NCBI RefSeq assembly: GCF_002812725.1
Contig: NZ_NMUN01000004.1
Location: forward strand, 930,001-994,000
Direction: 5' to 3'
From: Microbacterium sp. BR1
GTDB taxonomy: Bacteria; Actinomycetota; Actinomycetes; Actinomycetales; Microbacteriaceae
Length of the DNA stretch: 64,000 nt
Every line of letters starts with the position of its first letter. Position 1 is the stretch's first letter. The notes under the pieces are model-generated. The model was not told the DNA's origin. It saw only the letters and a list, made by a program, of their open reading frames with translations, and searched no databases. This document shows, piece after piece, positions 37,601 through 44,892 of the stretch. Position numbers and translations under genes: made by a program.

Positions 37601-38652
37601 GTGTCTCCCTTCGATCCAGAGAGCGCCTTCTCGCGCTCCTCCTGCTCCGCCCGTCGCGCACGGTCGAGTTCGGCCTTGGCCACCTTCAGAGCGATTTCGG
37701 AACGTTGGACGCGCCGCGCGGCGAACGTGGGGGCCCCGTAGCGGGCGGGCACGCGATCCCGCTGCTCTTCGACACCGGTGAGGATGTACGCGGCCGAGAT
37801 CAGCACGACCTGGCTCGACAGGTTGAACCAGAGCAGCAGGGCGATGAGCGCGGCGAATGAGGCCAGCAGCGGGTTGGCGCGCGCGCCTCCGACGAACAGG
37901 CCGGACAGCTGTTGCAGCACGGTGAGCCCGAGCCCGCCGAGCAGGGCGCCCGTCCAGAGCGTGCGACCCGAAGCCCTCACCCCCGACAGCACGCGGAACA
38001 CCACGGCGATGACCACGGCGTCGAGGACGAAGACGACGACGGCGGACAGCAACCAGGTACCCCACGACGAGAGCGGGTGGTCGGGCGGCACCCCGAACCA
38101 TCCGCCCACGACATCGACCAGCGCGGTTCCGAAGAACGTCACACCGGCCGCGACCACCAGCGCAACACCGACCCCGACGGCGACGGCGAGGTTTCGGAGC
38201 AGGGCCCAGACGATGAAGAGGTCTTCGTTGGGCTGGTCGGCGAGCGACCGCAACGCGGAACGCACCTGACCGACAGAGCCGATGGCCGCACCGACCAAAC
38301 CGATCGACGACAGAACTCCGGTCAGTGACAGACCCGCCGGCGCCGTGATGTCCGAGGGATCGATCAGCCCGTCCGTGCCGACCAGCCCCGGGATGACGGA
38401 GTTGACCGCGTCGATGAGTGCCTGCCAGGCGGCGGCATTGCCCGAGAGCCACAGGGCCGCGATCGAGAATCCCAGAAGCACCGCGGCGAAGACCGCGAAC
38501 AAGAGGCGATACGTGATGCTGTCGGCGAGCATCGGGCCCCGATGCTCGGAGTAGAGAAGGAGGGCGCGAACGGGCTTGCGCTGCAGCGCCCACGCGATGA
38601 TCCGGGCGATGGGTGGTCGCGGGGCCTGCGGACGCGCTTCGGTATCGGCCAT
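37597..38652 (-). CDS. YihY/BrkB family membrane protein
   Basis: A 351-residue inner-membrane protein with six hydrophobic segments and the family signature around SEHRGPMLADSITYRLLFAV. The C-terminal 50 residues are charged (AKAELDRARRAEQEEREKAL) and likely helical in the cytoplasm. Members were once called ribonuclease BN in error; the real function is unknown. It is translationally coupled to nnrE. Confidence 0.9.
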   Translation of the reverse strand: MADTEARPQAPRPPIARIIAWALQRKPVRALLLYSEHRGPMLADSITYRLLFAVFAAVLLGFSIAALWLSGNAAAWQALIDAVNSVIPGLVGTDGLIDPSDITAPAGLSLTGVLSSIGLVGAAIGSVGQVRSALRSLADQPNEDLFIVWALLRNLAVAVGVGVALVVAAGVTFFGTALVDVVGGWFGVPPDHPLSSWGTWLLSAVVVFVLDAVVIAVVFRVLSGVRASGRTLWTGALLGGLGLTVLQQLSGLFVGGARANPLLASFAALIALLLWFNLSSQVVLISAAYILTGVEEQRDRVPARYGAPTFAARRVQRSEIALKVAKAELDRARRAEQEEREKALSGSKGDT

Positions 38653-38713
38653 CTGGTCAGGCTAATCGCGCGACGGCAACCGTGCAGCACCTTGACAGCC
38701 CGGGCGGATCCCG

Positions 38714-38987
38714 TCAGGGCGCCGGGCGGGCGACGGCGAAACCGATCTGCACCTCTCCCGTCCCCCATGGTCGCGCCTCGGCCTGCTCGACCGCGATCCG
38801 CTGTTCCGCATCCCCGGCGAGCAGGGCCGCCGCGGCGCACGCCAGGGCGGCCGCGGCGATGATCACCATGAGAGCAATGAGCCACCGGCGGGCGAGGGAT
38901 TCGCGCGCGCCGTTCGATCTCCGCGACCGGCATCAGATTGACGCGCGGAACCCTCGCGAGAACGAGGGCCGACGCCTGAGTCTTCAT
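38714..38987 (-). pseudogene. pilN: PilN-like type IV pilus inner-membrane protein, frameshifted at a GC run
   Basis: The first frame reads to PRVNLMPVAEIERRA, the cytoplasmic head by which PilN binds PilM. It then goes out of frame at the run CGCGCGCGC (38902-38910). The other frame continues ESLARRWLIALMVII and a full membrane segment plus about 40 outside residues, ending at 38714. Restoring one GC unit or removing one base gives a 90-residue protein, much shorter than the usual 180-200 residue PilN. ATG 38987 overlaps the pilM stop as ATGA, so coupling was intended. Confidence 0.78.
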
Positions 38988-40012
38988 CTGCGGGAGCCCA
39001 CCATCGTCATCGCGATCGTCGAGACCAGATTGAGATCGAGATCCATCGACGGGCCCACCGCGCCCCGGAGCGAGACGATGGCGTGAGCGGTGACGGTCTG
39101 GGGCGACACATCCAGTACCCGGGCCAGTTCACCCCGCACTCCTTCCGCTGCCATTCCGGCACCGCTGACGCACACCGTGGAGATACGTGCCGCCCCGGGG
39201 CGGTTGCGATAGAACGACAACGCGCTCCGCACCCGGTCGGCGAGAGCCACGACTGCAGGAACAGCAGCGGAGCCACCCGATGCCGTGCGCGGCGCAGCCG
39301 CTGTCGCCGCGGACCCCGCGAGGACGAACTCGCGGTCGCGGGTGGGACGAACGGCGGCGGCGTGGGCGCGCACCCGGGCCGCCGAGGTCGGAATGTCGAC
39401 CGGGACGATGCTCACGAACTGCGGGACACCGTCGACCGCCACGACGACGTAGCTCGTGTGGTCGCCGACGTGAACCATGGCCGTCGCGTCGCCGAGGCGT
39501 CCGAGGCGGCTCGACAGGCGTGCGAGCCCGAACGGGACGACATCGATCGTGTCGACGGAGAGCCGGGCCATCGCCAGCGTCGACACCAGCCCGTCGATCG
39601 TTTGCAGCTGCGCGGCCACGAGCAGGCCGCGCAGCTGACCATCCGCCTCGGCGAACGGGAAGTAGTCCAGGACGGCATCGGAGACGGGCATCGGGAGCAC
39701 GTCCCCCGCCAGCACGGGGAGCATCTGCCGAAGGGTGGCGGGCCGCTGCGTCGGCGTCGAGAACTCGCGCACCACGACCCCCGGACCGCCCATGCCCAGA
39801 ACGACACGTCTGCGGCGGATACCGGCGCGGCTCCAGAGCTCGGCGAGAACGCCCGCGACGGCCCGCGGGTCGAGCACGAGCGAGTCGCGTGCAGCGCCCG
39901 AAGGCAACGGCATCTCGCCCGCGGCGACGAGCGCGGGCGCCCGGCCCGTCGTCACCTCGACGGCGCGCACGCTCTCTTCGGTGATCTCCAGACTCACGAT
40001 CGTTCGAGCCAC
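38984..40012 (-). CDS. pilM: PilM-like actin-fold type IV pilus assembly protein, copy 1
   Basis: A 342-residue cytoplasmic protein of the FtsA/PilM fold. It starts IVSLEITEESVRAVEV (the phosphate-1 strand with Glu), with MVHVGDHTSYVVV as phosphate-2 and VCVSGAGMAAEGV as the adenosine motif. PilM binds ATP and the PilN head, forming the inner-membrane platform of type IV pili. It is closely similar to the second copy at 41385. GTG 40012 follows GGAGG. The gene lies between pilD and the broken pilN. Confidence 0.85.
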   Translation of the reverse strand: MARTIVSLEITEESVRAVEVTTGRAPALVAAGEMPLPSGAARDSLVLDPRAVAGVLAELWSRAGIRRRRVVLGMGGPGVVVREFSTPTQRPATLRQMLPVLAGDVLPMPVSDAVLDYFPFAEADGQLRGLLVAAQLQTIDGLVSTLAMARLSVDTIDVVPFGLARLSSRLGRLGDATAMVHVGDHTSYVVVAVDGVPQFVSIVPVDIPTSAARVRAHAAAVRPTRDREFVLAGSAATAAAPRTASGGSAAVPAVVALADRVRSALSFYRNRPGAARISTVCVSGAGMAAEGVRGELARVLDVSPQTVTAHAIVSLRGAVGPSMDLDLNLVSTIAMTMVGSRR

Positions 40013-40048
40013 TGCAGCCTCCGCTTCCCTCTCACCCTCGATCGACGC

Positions 40049-40669
40049 CTAGGCGCCGACGAGCAGCCCCGTGTACCAGGACGAAACGGGCTCACCGGCG
40101 GCGATCCCGACCCACGCACCCGCCAGCATCCACGGCCCGAACGGGATCGCCGTGCGACGCCCGGCACGTCGTGTCAGCAGGAGGATGGCTCCGAACAGCC
40201 CGCCCAGGATGAAGGCGGCGAGCGTACCGACGATGACGCTGCCCGCGCCGAACCAGCCGAGCTGGATCCCGACGAGTCCCGCGAGCTTGACGTCCCCGCC
40301 GCCCATGCCGTCCGGACGGACCGCGCGCAGGAGCGCGTAGAAGCCGAAGAGAACCACCATGGCGATCGCGGCACGCAGAAGCGCCGCCCAATCACCACCG
40401 AGAACACAGGCGAGTGTGAGCAGGAAGAACGACACGAGATAGCTCGGCAGAACGATCGCGTTCGGCAGACGGTGCGTCTTGAGGTCGATCAGCGACAACA
40501 CCACACTGATGGCGGCGAAATAGAGAATGGCGATGGCGACGAAGACGTTCGCGACGGGGCTGACCACAGTGCCCGCGAAGACCGCCGCGGCGAAGAACCA
40601 CGCCACGGCCGCCACTACCGCTGCGGTGACGACGACGGCCGGGATGATCGCGGGTGCGCGCGCGGTCAT
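40049..40669 (-). CDS. pilD: Prepilin peptidase (type IV, peptidase domain only)
   Basis: A 206-residue membrane aspartyl protease that removes prepilin leader peptides. The two catalytic Asp lie in LSLIDLKTHRLPN and GMGGGDVKLAG (GxGD motif). About six to seven membrane segments are visible. The N-terminal methylase domain of full PilD is missing, as in many actinobacterial enzymes. ATG 40669 overlaps a 13-codon open frame with a strong ribosome site; an in-frame GTG at 40735 is the alternative. It leads pilM copy 1 after 36 nt. Confidence 0.87.
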   Translation of the reverse strand: MTARAPAIIPAVVVTAAVVAAVAWFFAAAVFAGTVVSPVANVFVAIAILYFAAISVVLSLIDLKTHRLPNAIVLPSYLVSFFLLTLACVLGGDWAALLRAAIAMVVLFGFYALLRAVRPDGMGGGDVKLAGLVGIQLGWFGAGSVIVGTLAAFILGGLFGAILLLTRRAGRRTAIPFGPWMLAGAWVGIAAGEPVSSWYTGLLVGA

Positions 40670-40707
40670 GATGGACCACAGCGGGGCGACGAAGCGTGGG
40701 GGGCCAT
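40666..40707 (-). CDS. Possible 13-codon leader ORF coupled to pilD
   Basis: ATG 40707 follows AGGGGAGAGAGAACGC, the best ribosome site in this stretch. It encodes 13 residues (MAPHASSPRCGPS) and its TGA overlaps the pilD ATG as ATGA. It could load ribosomes for pilD, which lacks its own site. No homology is expected at this length. Confidence 0.35.
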   Translation of the reverse strand: MAPHASSPRCGPS

Positions 40708-40742
40708 GCGTTCTCTCTCCCCTGGGGGCCGACACAGGGGGT

Positions 40743-40798
40743 CAGTCGGGACGGGAGCTTCCCTCCGTCAGGGCCTGGGCCCGTCCCGACTGCTTTTT
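40743..40798 (+). other. Long hairpin with a T run upstream of pilD
   Basis: CAGTCGGGACGGG and CCCGTCCCGACTG form a perfect 13-bp stem around a 24-nt loop, then CTTTTT on the plus strand. It looks like a plus-strand terminator although no plus-strand gene ends here. On the minus strand it would lie in the pilD 5' region. Confidence 0.6.
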
Positions 40799-40838
40799 GG
40801 CGAATGCACTTGCATGCATCCATCCCCCACGGAGAATC

Positions 40839-40854
40839 ATGAGGGCTCTCTCAT
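40839..40854. promoter_or_regulatory. Palindrome ATGAG-N6-CTCAT, copy 1
   Basis: ATGAG GGCTCT CTCAT, 130-185 bp upstream of the two possible pilD starts. The regulator is unknown. Confidence 0.55.
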
Positions 40855-41113
40855 CTTTGTGTCAAGGTGCCCGACTTTTCAATATGCGCAAACACGGACG
40901 CTTTTGCATGCCTCTTTGCTCCTATTCGCCGAATGTTCGGCATTCGGCCGAAAGCAGAGAATTCTATAAATCCCAGGTTATCATCGGTTTATGGATGTCT
41001 CGGAAAGCGGATATAGCGCGTAGAGCCAGGGATGAACGGACTTTCCTCGGCGGGCCACAAAATTCTCATCTTCAGGAAACATCCACGAAACATGAGAGGA
41101 CATCCGGGCAGGG

Positions 41114-41129
41114 ATGAGAGGACACTCAT
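41114..41129. promoter_or_regulatory. Palindrome ATGAG-N6-CTCAT, copy 2
   Basis: ATGAG AGGACA CTCAT. A half site ATGAGAGGACA starts exactly 22 bp upstream at 41092, two helical turns away on the same face. Confidence 0.55.
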
Positions 41130-41164
41130 CTCCACGGGTCGGCGCGGCGCGTGCTCCCTTCCCG

Positions 41165-41207
41165 AAAAAGGGACACGCCCCCGACATCGATCAACGATGT
41201 CGGGGGC
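41165..41207 (-). terminator. Terminator of the pseudopilin-pilM operon
   Basis: On the minus strand GCCCCCGACATCG, loop TTGAT, CGATGTCGGGGGC forms a 13-bp stem, with CTTTTT about 7 nt later. It lies 65 nt past the 38-residue ORF. Confidence 0.82.
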
Positions 41208-41271
41208 GCCCATTCGGTCACAAGAACAAGGGGGGTGGGGGGATGCCCGTGCGACCGAATCCAAGCGTCGC

Positions 41272-41388
41272 CTAGCCCGGCGACTGCACCACCCACGAGG
41301 TGGCGAGCGTCAACACCGACGCCAGAACAACGGAGATGACAAGGATGCCCCCCGCTCGAATCACGAGTGCCTCGGGAATGAGGCTCAT
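41272..41388 (-). CDS. 38-residue membrane protein coupled to pilM copy 2, minimal PilN-like
   Basis: ATG 41388 overlaps the pilM copy 2 stop as ATGA, exactly as pilN does with pilM copy 1. The product starts MSLIPEALVIRAGG and has one membrane segment (ILVISVVLASVLTLATSWVV), with almost nothing beyond it. SLIPEA resembles the NLMPVA head of the neighbouring PilN, the segment known to bind PilM in other bacteria. That it anchors PilM is inference. The operon terminator follows. The codons are in the normal GC-rich style. Confidence 0.68.
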   Translation of the reverse strand: MSLIPEALVIRAGGILVISVVLASVLTLATSWVVQSPG

Positions 41389-42536
41389 GCTGCCTCCTGC
41401 GAGAGCACGAGACCGATGGTGCTCACCAGATCCCGAGCGACGTCACCGCCGGGGACGACGGAGGTACCGACCGGAACCAGGTCGCCGGCCTCGACGAGGA
41501 CGACCTGCATGTCCACAGCGTCGTCGATCGCATCGAACACGCCGGGCGACGCAGCGCCGGCACCGCTGAGCAGCACGCGATCGATCTCTGGTGCGTCATC
41601 CGAGCGACCCTCGTGAAAGGCAAGAGTGCTGCGAACGCGCGAAGCGAGGTCCGCGGCCGCCACCGGCACGGGAGCGGCGAAGGGTGAACCCGGTCCTTCG
41701 GCGCCAGCGCCGAGACGCACCCGACCGAGAGGTGTGTCGGCGTCGACGCGCGCGGCGAGAGCCGAATACACATCGACGACCGTCGTATCGATGCCGGAGA
41801 ACGCCGGATCTGCGTCGGAATCGGCGTGCGCGGACGAGTGAGGCAGGGTGCCGGTCCCCGCGTTGTCATCTGCCACCGCTCGGTTGTCCACCCGGGCAAT
41901 CGAGGCCGCCGTCGGAATGTCGATCGGCAGGATCCGCACAAAGAGGGGCACTCCCTCCCGCACGATCACCACGTAGCTGGTGTGGTCTCCGACGTGGACC
42001 ATGGCGAGCGTCTCGCCGTGGATCGCGAGCGTGCCCGCGGCGCGGGCCAGACCGAAGGGCGCGAAGTCGACCGCATCGGCACGGAGCCGCGCCTTGCGGA
42101 GCGTCGCGAGAAGAGTGGAGACGGTCTGCGAGACGGCCGCGACGAGCAGACCGCTCGTCTTCCCGTCCGCCTCGGCGATCGGCAAGAAGTCCAGAACGGC
42201 CTGGCTGGCCGGCACGGGAAGCAGATGTTGCACCTCGGACGGCAGCGAATGCGCGAGCAGATCCGGGCGAACCGTCTGCGTGGCGAACTCGCGCACGAGA
42301 ACCCTGCGGCTACCGATCCCGAGTACGACGCGCCTGCTGCGGAACCCCCCACGGCTCCACAGCTGGCGCAACGCACGGGCGACGGCATCCTGATCGAGAA
42401 CTTCCGAGTCGCGCGCCGCTCCCCAGGGCAGCGCGATCTCTCCGCTCGCGACAAGAACGGGTCGATCACCAGCGGTCACCTCGACCGCGCGAACGCTCTC
42501 TTCGGTGATCTCCAAACCGACAACGGTCTTGGCCAT
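41385..42536 (-). CDS. pilM: PilM-like actin-fold type IV pilus assembly protein, copy 2
   Basis: A 383-residue paralogue of the 38984-40012 protein, with the same start (VVGLEITEESVRAVEV), MVHVGDHTSYVVI, and VLLSGAGAASPGV. It differs by an insert of about 60 residues rich in Ala, Asp and Ser near residues 220-280. A ribosome site AAGGGGGTGA precedes ATG 42536. It lies between a pseudopilin and the 38-residue membrane protein. Two PilM genes this close, each followed by a coupled one-segment protein, point to module duplication. Confidence 0.85.
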   Translation of the reverse strand: MAKTVVGLEITEESVRAVEVTAGDRPVLVASGEIALPWGAARDSEVLDQDAVARALRQLWSRGGFRSRRVVLGIGSRRVLVREFATQTVRPDLLAHSLPSEVQHLLPVPASQAVLDFLPIAEADGKTSGLLVAAVSQTVSTLLATLRKARLRADAVDFAPFGLARAAGTLAIHGETLAMVHVGDHTSYVVIVREGVPLFVRILPIDIPTAASIARVDNRAVADDNAGTGTLPHSSAHADSDADPAFSGIDTTVVDVYSALAARVDADTPLGRVRLGAGAEGPGSPFAAPVPVAAADLASRVRSTLAFHEGRSDDAPEIDRVLLSGAGAASPGVFDAIDDAVDMQVVLVEAGDLVPVGTSVVPGGDVARDLVSTIGLVLSQEAA

Positions 42537-42584
42537 CTGCCGTCACCCCCTTTCCCACATATCGTGCGTCCGTCCGCCTTCGGA

Positions 42585-42992
42585 TCAGACGGCTGGCTGG
42601 AGCAACGTGCCCGGCGCCGCGACCTCGAGAGCGGCGACCGAAACGGCCGACCCCTCCGAGTGCCTCGCCGGGCACGTGCCCGGAGTGATGTGCGTCGGTG
42701 CGGAGCCGGTCTCGGCGACAGCTTCCCCGGTGACAGCCCCCCGCGACTCGAGCAATGTCGCCATTGCCGAGCCGACGAGCTGCGCCCGCAGCGCCGCGAC
42801 GATGGAGTCGGTGAAGGCATCCGCCCTCGCCGTCTCCCGATTCCCCACGCTCGACTGCATAGCAGCGATCACGAGCGGACGTGCCGCTCCGGTAATCGCC
42901 GTCAGCAGCAACATCGAGATGACGACCTCGACGAGACCCAGTCCCGCGTCAGTCCTGGTCGGTCCCCACCAACCACCTCGCACCATCCCCAT
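42585..42992 (-). CDS. Type IV pseudopilin (PilV-like)
   Basis: A 135-residue protein with a prepilin leader: basic head, then TDAG before the cleavage point, followed by LGLVEVVISMLLLTAITGAA, with Glu at +5 (E22). The prepilin peptidase encoded at 40049 would cut after Gly17. Past the helix the sequence is Ala/Thr-rich with a single Cys (ITPGTCPARH), so it is a minor pilin rather than a major one. ATG 42992 has GGAGGG upstream. It leads the pilM copy 2 operon. Confidence 0.82.
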   Translation of the reverse strand: MGMVRGGWWGPTRTDAGLGLVEVVISMLLLTAITGAARPLVIAAMQSSVGNRETARADAFTDSIVAALRAQLVGSAMATLLESRGAVTGEAVAETGSAPTHITPGTCPARHSEGSAVSVAALEVAAPGTLLQPAV

Positions 42993-43518
42993 GTGCGCCC
43001 ACCCTCCCCAGTGCGAGCTTGCATTCCCCAGCCGCCCGGCTCTCGCCGGACGTTCTTTTCGACCCGCGCAACGCGCGGGACGTTGTCAACCGACTGCGAT
43101 GTGCGAGCTGTCGCGCAAGACGCCACGACTCGGAGCGGCCACGCTCAGAACCGGGACGAAGATCGCCGCGCGTCGGCCCCAGCCGACGACGTGATCCGTG
43201 GATGCACGCATGCTCGTATCCCCCAGTGGAATTCCCCTATGACTCGACTTCGACGACGGAAGGAGCTCCAGAAAATTCCCCAGATGACCCCCGGCCCCCA
43301 AAGCCAGGTATGCGGGACCGTCAAGCGATCCCTTCCCGTTCAGCATCATGAGACAGTTCTCATGATGAAGTCAAGCCGGAATCGGCGAGCCCGCTTCCGG
43401 AACTCACTGTTACACGCCAAGAATTGCCTGATCGACGCGAATAAAGTCGTTTTCGTCAGCGCGAGAGCGGCCTCCGAGATTTACCCGATCCTGAGCCGAA
43501 CCTGAGGTTCGTCGACCT
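42993..43518. other. Gene-free stretch upstream of the pseudopilin operon
   Basis: About 525 bp, AT-richer than the neighbours. It contains a perfect hairpin at 43344-43367 and a stem CCCGCGC/GCGCGGG at about 43061-43078. A minus-strand frame at 43086-43349 (87 codons, internal ATG at 43211) has no recognisable domain. No gene can be supported. Confidence 0.55.
43344..43367. promoter_or_regulatory. Palindrome ATGAG-N6-CTCAT, copy 3, in an extended hairpin
   Basis: CATCATGAGA, CAGT, TCTCATGATG: a perfect 10-bp inverted repeat with the same 16-bp core (43348-43363) as the two copies upstream of pilD. It lies about 355 bp upstream of the pseudopilin start. Confidence 0.6.
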
Positions 43519-44319
43519 TCACCGACCGAAGCCCGGTGCCCACTCGTCGCCTTCGTCGAGAACCTCGTGACGGGTATCGGGGTGCTCGAGGGCCACCCGT
43601 TCACGTCGCCAGGCCGCACCGACGGGCCAACTCGCGGCGAAGGTCGGGATCACCCGCCCGACACGTCGCCAGAGTGCTCCGTGGGACGCGAACGGACGTG
43701 CGGAGACAGGCATCCGCAGTGTCGGGTCATACCTGACCCCGTCCGTCCGACGCAGGTGGATCGACAGGTCCAGATCATCGTGAATACCGGCGTTCGAGCG
43801 GTCGACGTCGTCGCGCACCCGCACCCAGAGCGTCGAGCGCATCGCGAAGTTCGAGCCGAAGACCGGCGGATGTCCCAGCCACGGCGTGACCCAGAAGTAC
43901 ATGCCGCCGATGTACCACTTCGCACCCAGATACCGCACGATCGGACCGGCACCGTAGAACTCGGCCGAACCGGTGAGGGCACCGAGTGCGGGGTCGGCGA
44001 CGAAAGCCCGCACGATGCGCGAGATCCAGTCGGGGTGCGGGCGCGAATCGGCGTCCACCCGCGCGATGATGTCGCAGTCGAGGGCGGCCTCGTCGTAACC
44101 GTGCGCGGCCGCAGGCCAGATGCCCACGACATCCTCCACGAAGACCTCGGCGTCGTGCGCGCGGGCGACGGCTACCGAAGCATCCGTGCTTCCGTTGTCG
44201 ACGACGATCACCCGATCGGCCGGGCGATCCTGCGCATCGAGAGCCGCCAGGCACGCCTCCAGGAATTCGGCGTCGTCACGACACGGAATCACGACGGCGA
44301 CACGGGGAGTGAGCGGCAC
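43519..44319 (-). CDS. Family 2 glycosyltransferase
   Basis: A GT-A-fold glycosyltransferase of 266 residues. It opens VAVVIPCRDDAEFLEACLAAL, has VIVVDNGSTD for nucleotide binding and the metal motif ARVDADSRP (DxD), then IHDDLDLSIHLRR as the likely catalytic loop. One hydrophobic stretch (IGGMYFWVTPWLG) may touch the membrane. The acceptor is unknown; a cell-surface polymer is likely. GTG 44319 lies 7 nt after TAGGTT; a TTG three codons earlier is possible. Confidence 0.87.
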   Translation of the reverse strand: MPLTPRVAVVIPCRDDAEFLEACLAALDAQDRPADRVIVVDNGSTDASVAVARAHDAEVFVEDVVGIWPAAAHGYDEAALDCDIIARVDADSRPHPDWISRIVRAFVADPALGALTGSAEFYGAGPIVRYLGAKWYIGGMYFWVTPWLGHPPVFGSNFAMRSTLWVRVRDDVDRSNAGIHDDLDLSIHLRRTDGVRYDPTLRMPVSARPFASHGALWRRVGRVIPTFAASWPVGAAWRRERVALEHPDTRHEVLDEGDEWAPGFGR

Positions 44320-44326
44320 GTTTTCC

Positions 44327-44332
44327 AACCTA
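44327..44332 (-). promoter_or_regulatory. -10 element of the glycosyltransferase gene (leaderless)
   Basis: On the minus strand TAGGTT ends 7 nt before GTG 44319. Confidence 0.5.
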
Positions 44333-44476
44333 CTCCGCGGGTTCGGAACTCGGTCGCAAGGGCGACATGTTGTCGTGTTTGCGGACGGAACGCAATCCCC
44401 TCAGCTTTCAATCCAATGATCGTTAGCCTCCGAAACACCCAACGACACGGAATCACCGTGCAGAACGGAGGCGCTC

Positions 44477-44890
44477 ATGCGCACATCACCCAACCGCCTG
44501 GTCGCCATCATCTTCGGCGCCGTCTACATCCTGGTCGGCCTGCTCGGCTTCGCCGTGACCGGCGGCGTCGGATTCATCGCAACGGACGGCGGGCTGCTCC
44601 TCGGAATCTTCGAGGTCAACCCGCTGCACAACATCGCGCACCTCCTCATCGGTGCCGCCCTGCTGATCGCCGGACTCTCGTCCGTCCGCGCCGCCAAGGG
44701 CGTCAACATCACGGTGGGCGCGGTCTACCTGCTGCTCGGAATCGTCGGCTTCTTCCTCGTGAACACGGCCGCCAACATCCTCGCGCTGAACACCGCCGAC
44801 CACTTCCTCCACCTCGCGAGCGCGATCGTGCTGCTCGGTGTCGGACTCGGCGCAGAGCGCGGCACGTCGACCCGTTCGGCTCTCGCCTGA
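44477..44890 (+). CDS. DUF4383 family membrane protein
   Basis: A 137-residue protein with four membrane segments: one at about residues 8-28, two central ones, and a last one after the conserved NTADHFLHLASAIVLL. NPLHNIAHLLIGAALL is the other family landmark. The function is unknown; the paired His in HNIAH and HFLH suggest a cofactor or proton site. ATG 44477 follows GGAGG. The next gene starts 2 nt after the stop. Confidence 0.85.
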   Translation: MRTSPNRLVAIIFGAVYILVGLLGFAVTGGVGFIATDGGLLLGIFEVNPLHNIAHLLIGAALLIAGLSSVRAAKGVNITVGAVYLLLGIVGFFLVNTAANILALNTADHFLHLASAIVLLGVGLGAERGTSTRSALA

Positions 44891-44892
44891 CC

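Larger units (their letters stand above)
40799..41164. other. AT-richer gene-free stretch upstream of pilD
   Basis: About 370 bp with visibly lower GC than its surroundings. It holds two ATGAG-N6-CTCAT palindromes, further single ATGAG or CTCAT half sites at 41065 and 41092, a 7-bp hairpin CCGAATG/CATTCGG at 40929-40947 and a TATAAAT stretch near 40965. Open frames through it have no ribosome site or recognisable product. It is probably regulatory DNA. Confidence 0.6.

Noticed and set aside
40743..40980. c-di-GMP or other riboswitch upstream of pilD
   Set aside because: A hairpin is present, but none of the conserved GEMM loop sequences could be found on the minus strand.
40527..41117. 196-codon plus-strand frame across pilD and the AT-rich gap
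   Set aside because: Its first third is antisense of pilD, it has no ribosome site, and it shows no conserved motif.
43086..43349. Minus-strand frame before the pseudopilin
   Set aside because: No recognisable motif, start codons inside the palindrome, weak ribosome site; kept only as part of the gene-free stretch.
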